From CALLCD01 sp039817885 (GTDB taxonomy: Bacteria > Pseudomonadota > Alphaproteobacteria > Caulobacterales > Hyphomonadaceae), in NCBI GenBank assembly GCA_039817885.1, contig JBCBUY010000124.1, forward strand, positions 1 to 7,370: a DNA stretch of 7,370 bases. Reading direction: 5' to 3'. Shown piece after piece: positions 6,378 to 7,370 of this stretch; positions within the stretch are counted from its first letter, which is position 1; each line of letters starts with the position of its first letter. The position numbers were made by a program, and so were the translations under genes. The notes below the pieces were generated by a model that saw nothing but the letters and a program-made list of their open reading frames with translations, did no database searches and was not told where the DNA came from.

Positions 6378-7186
6378 GGATTGTCAGTAGGATGTGGTTT
6401 TAAATACGCCCCCTGTCCAAGGTTAATTGTAAGCAAATCTCCGTTTCGCTACTTCAAGACATTACCGGAAATCATCCAGTTGGCGGTGATGATGTACGTC
6501 CGTTTTCCGCTCTCATTACGGAATGTAGAAGACTTGCTCCATGAGCGCGGTATCGACATCTGCCACGAGAGCGTCCGTCTCTGGGTCGACCGTTTCGGCA
6601 CTCACTTCACAAGTGAGATCCGTAGGCATAGGGCTAGCTATATGCGCCAGGTCACTCAATGGCAGTGGCACCTGGATGAGATGTTCGTGAAGATCAGAGG
6701 CGTACAACATTATCTCTGGCGAGCCGTCGATCATGAAGGCGAAGTCTTGGACTCCCTTGTGACAAAGAGACGGGACAAAGCTGCCGCATTGAAATTCCTG
6801 CGAGAAACCATGAAGCGCTATGGCAATCCAGAGAAAGTAGTAACCGACAGACTCAGATCATATCGCGCCGCCATGAAGAAGATCGGAAACATCGACCGCC
6901 AGGAGGTCGGTCGTCATCTAAATAATCGCGCAGAGAACTCACACACCCCCTTGCGACGACGAGAGCGTGCCATGCTGCGGTTTCGGCGAATGTGAAGTCT
7001 GCAGAAGTTCGCGAGCATGCATTCCTCAGTCCACAATCATTTCAACAAAGAACGTCATCTCTACTCCAGACCAAACATCAAACAGAACCGTGACGCAGCC
7101 CTTCTCGAATGGCGCGAATTGGCCGTCGCCTGAAACCTCGCGATCCACGAAAAACGGAAACCGGTTCGCATTAGAGTGACAGCACC
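6378..7186 (+). mobile_element. Decayed IS6-family insertion sequence, ends tentative
   Basis: The element is defined by its transposase. Tentative ends are GGATTGTCAGTAGGATG (6378-6394) on the left and, on the opposite strand, GGTGCTGTCACTCTAATG (7186-7169) on the right. With a one-base gap they share the opening GG, TGTCA and the closing ATG. The resulting length of about 810 bp fits IS6-family elements (IS26 is 820 bp), as does a transposase start about 50 bp inside the left end. The flanking 8 bp (CACGGTCG left, TTGCTGAG right) do not match, so there is no target duplication. The repeats are imperfect and the exact ends are uncertain. Confidence 0.45.
6381..7133 (+). pseudogene. IS6-family DDE transposase, interrupted by an in-frame TGA
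   Basis: IS6 transposases move the element by replicative, cointegrate-forming transposition. From TTG at 6381, the N-terminal helix-turn-helix region covers about residues 19-75 (SPFRYFKTLPEIIQLAV...). The catalytic core has Asp99 (WHLDE), Asp156 (VTDRLRS) and Glu185 (NNRAENSH). The first stop, TGA at 6993-6995, falls right after FRRM, where relatives continue with Arg. Past it the same frame reads SLQKFASMHSSVHNHFN and on to EWRELAVA, stopping at 7131-7133. This is exactly the missing family C-terminus, so a single CGA-to-TGA change explains the break. Read through, the protein would be about 233 residues from Ser18, the normal length. The start is also doubtful: the family usually begins close to SKSPFRYFK, but the preceding codon (6429-6431) is GTA. 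All DDE residues precede the stop, yet loss of the conserved C-terminus probably inactivates it. Confidence 0.88.
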
Positions 7187-7252
7187 TTGCTGAGTCAGTG
7201 AAGAACGGTCTCGCTGGTCTAATTATGGCGCACTGCTTCGCCCAGTCTGAAA
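7134..7252. other. Short spacer after the transposase, containing the putative right IS end
   Basis: It holds the tentative right inverted repeat (7169-7186) and the sequence downstream of the minus-strand monooxygenase gene. GCCCA (7240-7244) and TGGGC (7257-7261) could form a 5-bp stem around that gene's stop codon, and GGCG/CGCC lies just beyond it. Neither has a T-run, so no terminator is called. Confidence 0.4.
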
Positions 7253-7370
7253 TTAATGGGCAGCCTTCACATGCTGGCGAGACTTCATAAGGGGCTGGAT
7301 CCGGGTACCGAATGCCTCAACACCTTCGACAAAATGGTCGAAGGTCAAGAGGACACCACCCGTACCGGGG
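7253..7370 (-). CDS. C-terminus of a luciferase-family flavin monooxygenase, RutA-like (partial, runs off the right edge)
   Basis: On the minus strand, the last 38 codons before TAA (7253-7255) read PGTGGVLLTFDHFVEGVEAF, then GTRIQPLMKSRQHVKAAH. The 'PGTGG-hydrophobic-LTFDDF...G-E-FG-RIQPLM-SR' pattern is characteristic of the C-terminal end of RutA and related FMN-dependent, two-component monooxygenases of the bacterial luciferase superfamily. RutA opens the uracil ring in pyrimidine nitrogen scavenging. Here the usual second Asp of TFDDF is His. With only the C-terminus visible, RutA proper cannot be separated from relatives such as alkanesulfonate- or sulfone-type monooxygenases, so no gene symbol is given. 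A nitrogen-scavenging role would fit beside a nitrogen-storage operon, but the IS and orphan gene lie between them. Confidence 0.7.
   Translation of the reverse strand, partial: PGTGGVLLTFDHFVEGVEAFGTRIQPLMKSRQHVKAAH

Noticed and set aside
6370..7194. 8-bp target site duplication around the IS6 remnant
   Set aside because: The bases flanking the tentative ends (CACGGTCG and TTGCTGAG) do not match.
1..7370. CRISPR arrays, tRNA or rRNA genes
   Set aside because: No regularly spaced direct repeats, cloverleaf-like sequence or rRNA signature was seen on either strand.

Overview
The window looks like alphaproteobacterial DNA, most likely from a rhizobial relative. This is an inference from the GC-leaning codon use of the main genes, the flavour of the IS6-family transposase, and the mix of amino-acid and pyrimidine-type catabolic genes. 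The mosaic layout (two genes cut by the window edges, a gene fusion junction, a decayed insertion sequence and an AT-rich orphan gene) suggests an accessory region such as a plasmid or genomic island.

The core is a two-gene cyanophycin operon on the + strand. The first gene (640-3405) is a complete cyanophycin synthetase, CphA, which builds the nitrogen-storage polymer of an aspartate backbone with arginine side chains. After a 29-bp gap comes a 731-residue protein (3435-5630) made of two consecutive cyanophycinase-like units. The first unit has every expected catalytic residue. The second keeps the fold signatures and the serine position but has Asn where the catalytic His belongs. Each unit also carries a homologous C-terminal tail of about 40-60 residues that I do not recognise. 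Synthesis and breakdown of the polymer are therefore encoded together, with a probable pseudo-enzyme fused to the degrading enzyme. This is the most unusual object in the window.

Left of the operon and divergent from it (minus strand, 71-469) is the N-terminal part of an aspartoacylase/succinylglutamate desuccinylase-type zinc hydrolase. It is broken at about position 70. Beyond that point another minus-strand frame encodes what looks like the region just before the biotinyl domain of an acyl-CoA carboxylase alpha subunit. The 170-bp divergent intergenic region holds a strong dyad symmetry placed over a plausible promoter.

Right of the operon there is a 354-bp stretch without a convincing gene, ending in a terminator-like hairpin. 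It is followed by a small AT-rich putative lipoprotein gene (5985-6332). Next is an IS6-family element whose DDE transposase is interrupted by an in-frame TGA (6993-6995) and lacks a clear start. At the right edge (minus strand, 7253-7370) is the C-terminus of a RutA-like, luciferase-family flavin monooxygenase.
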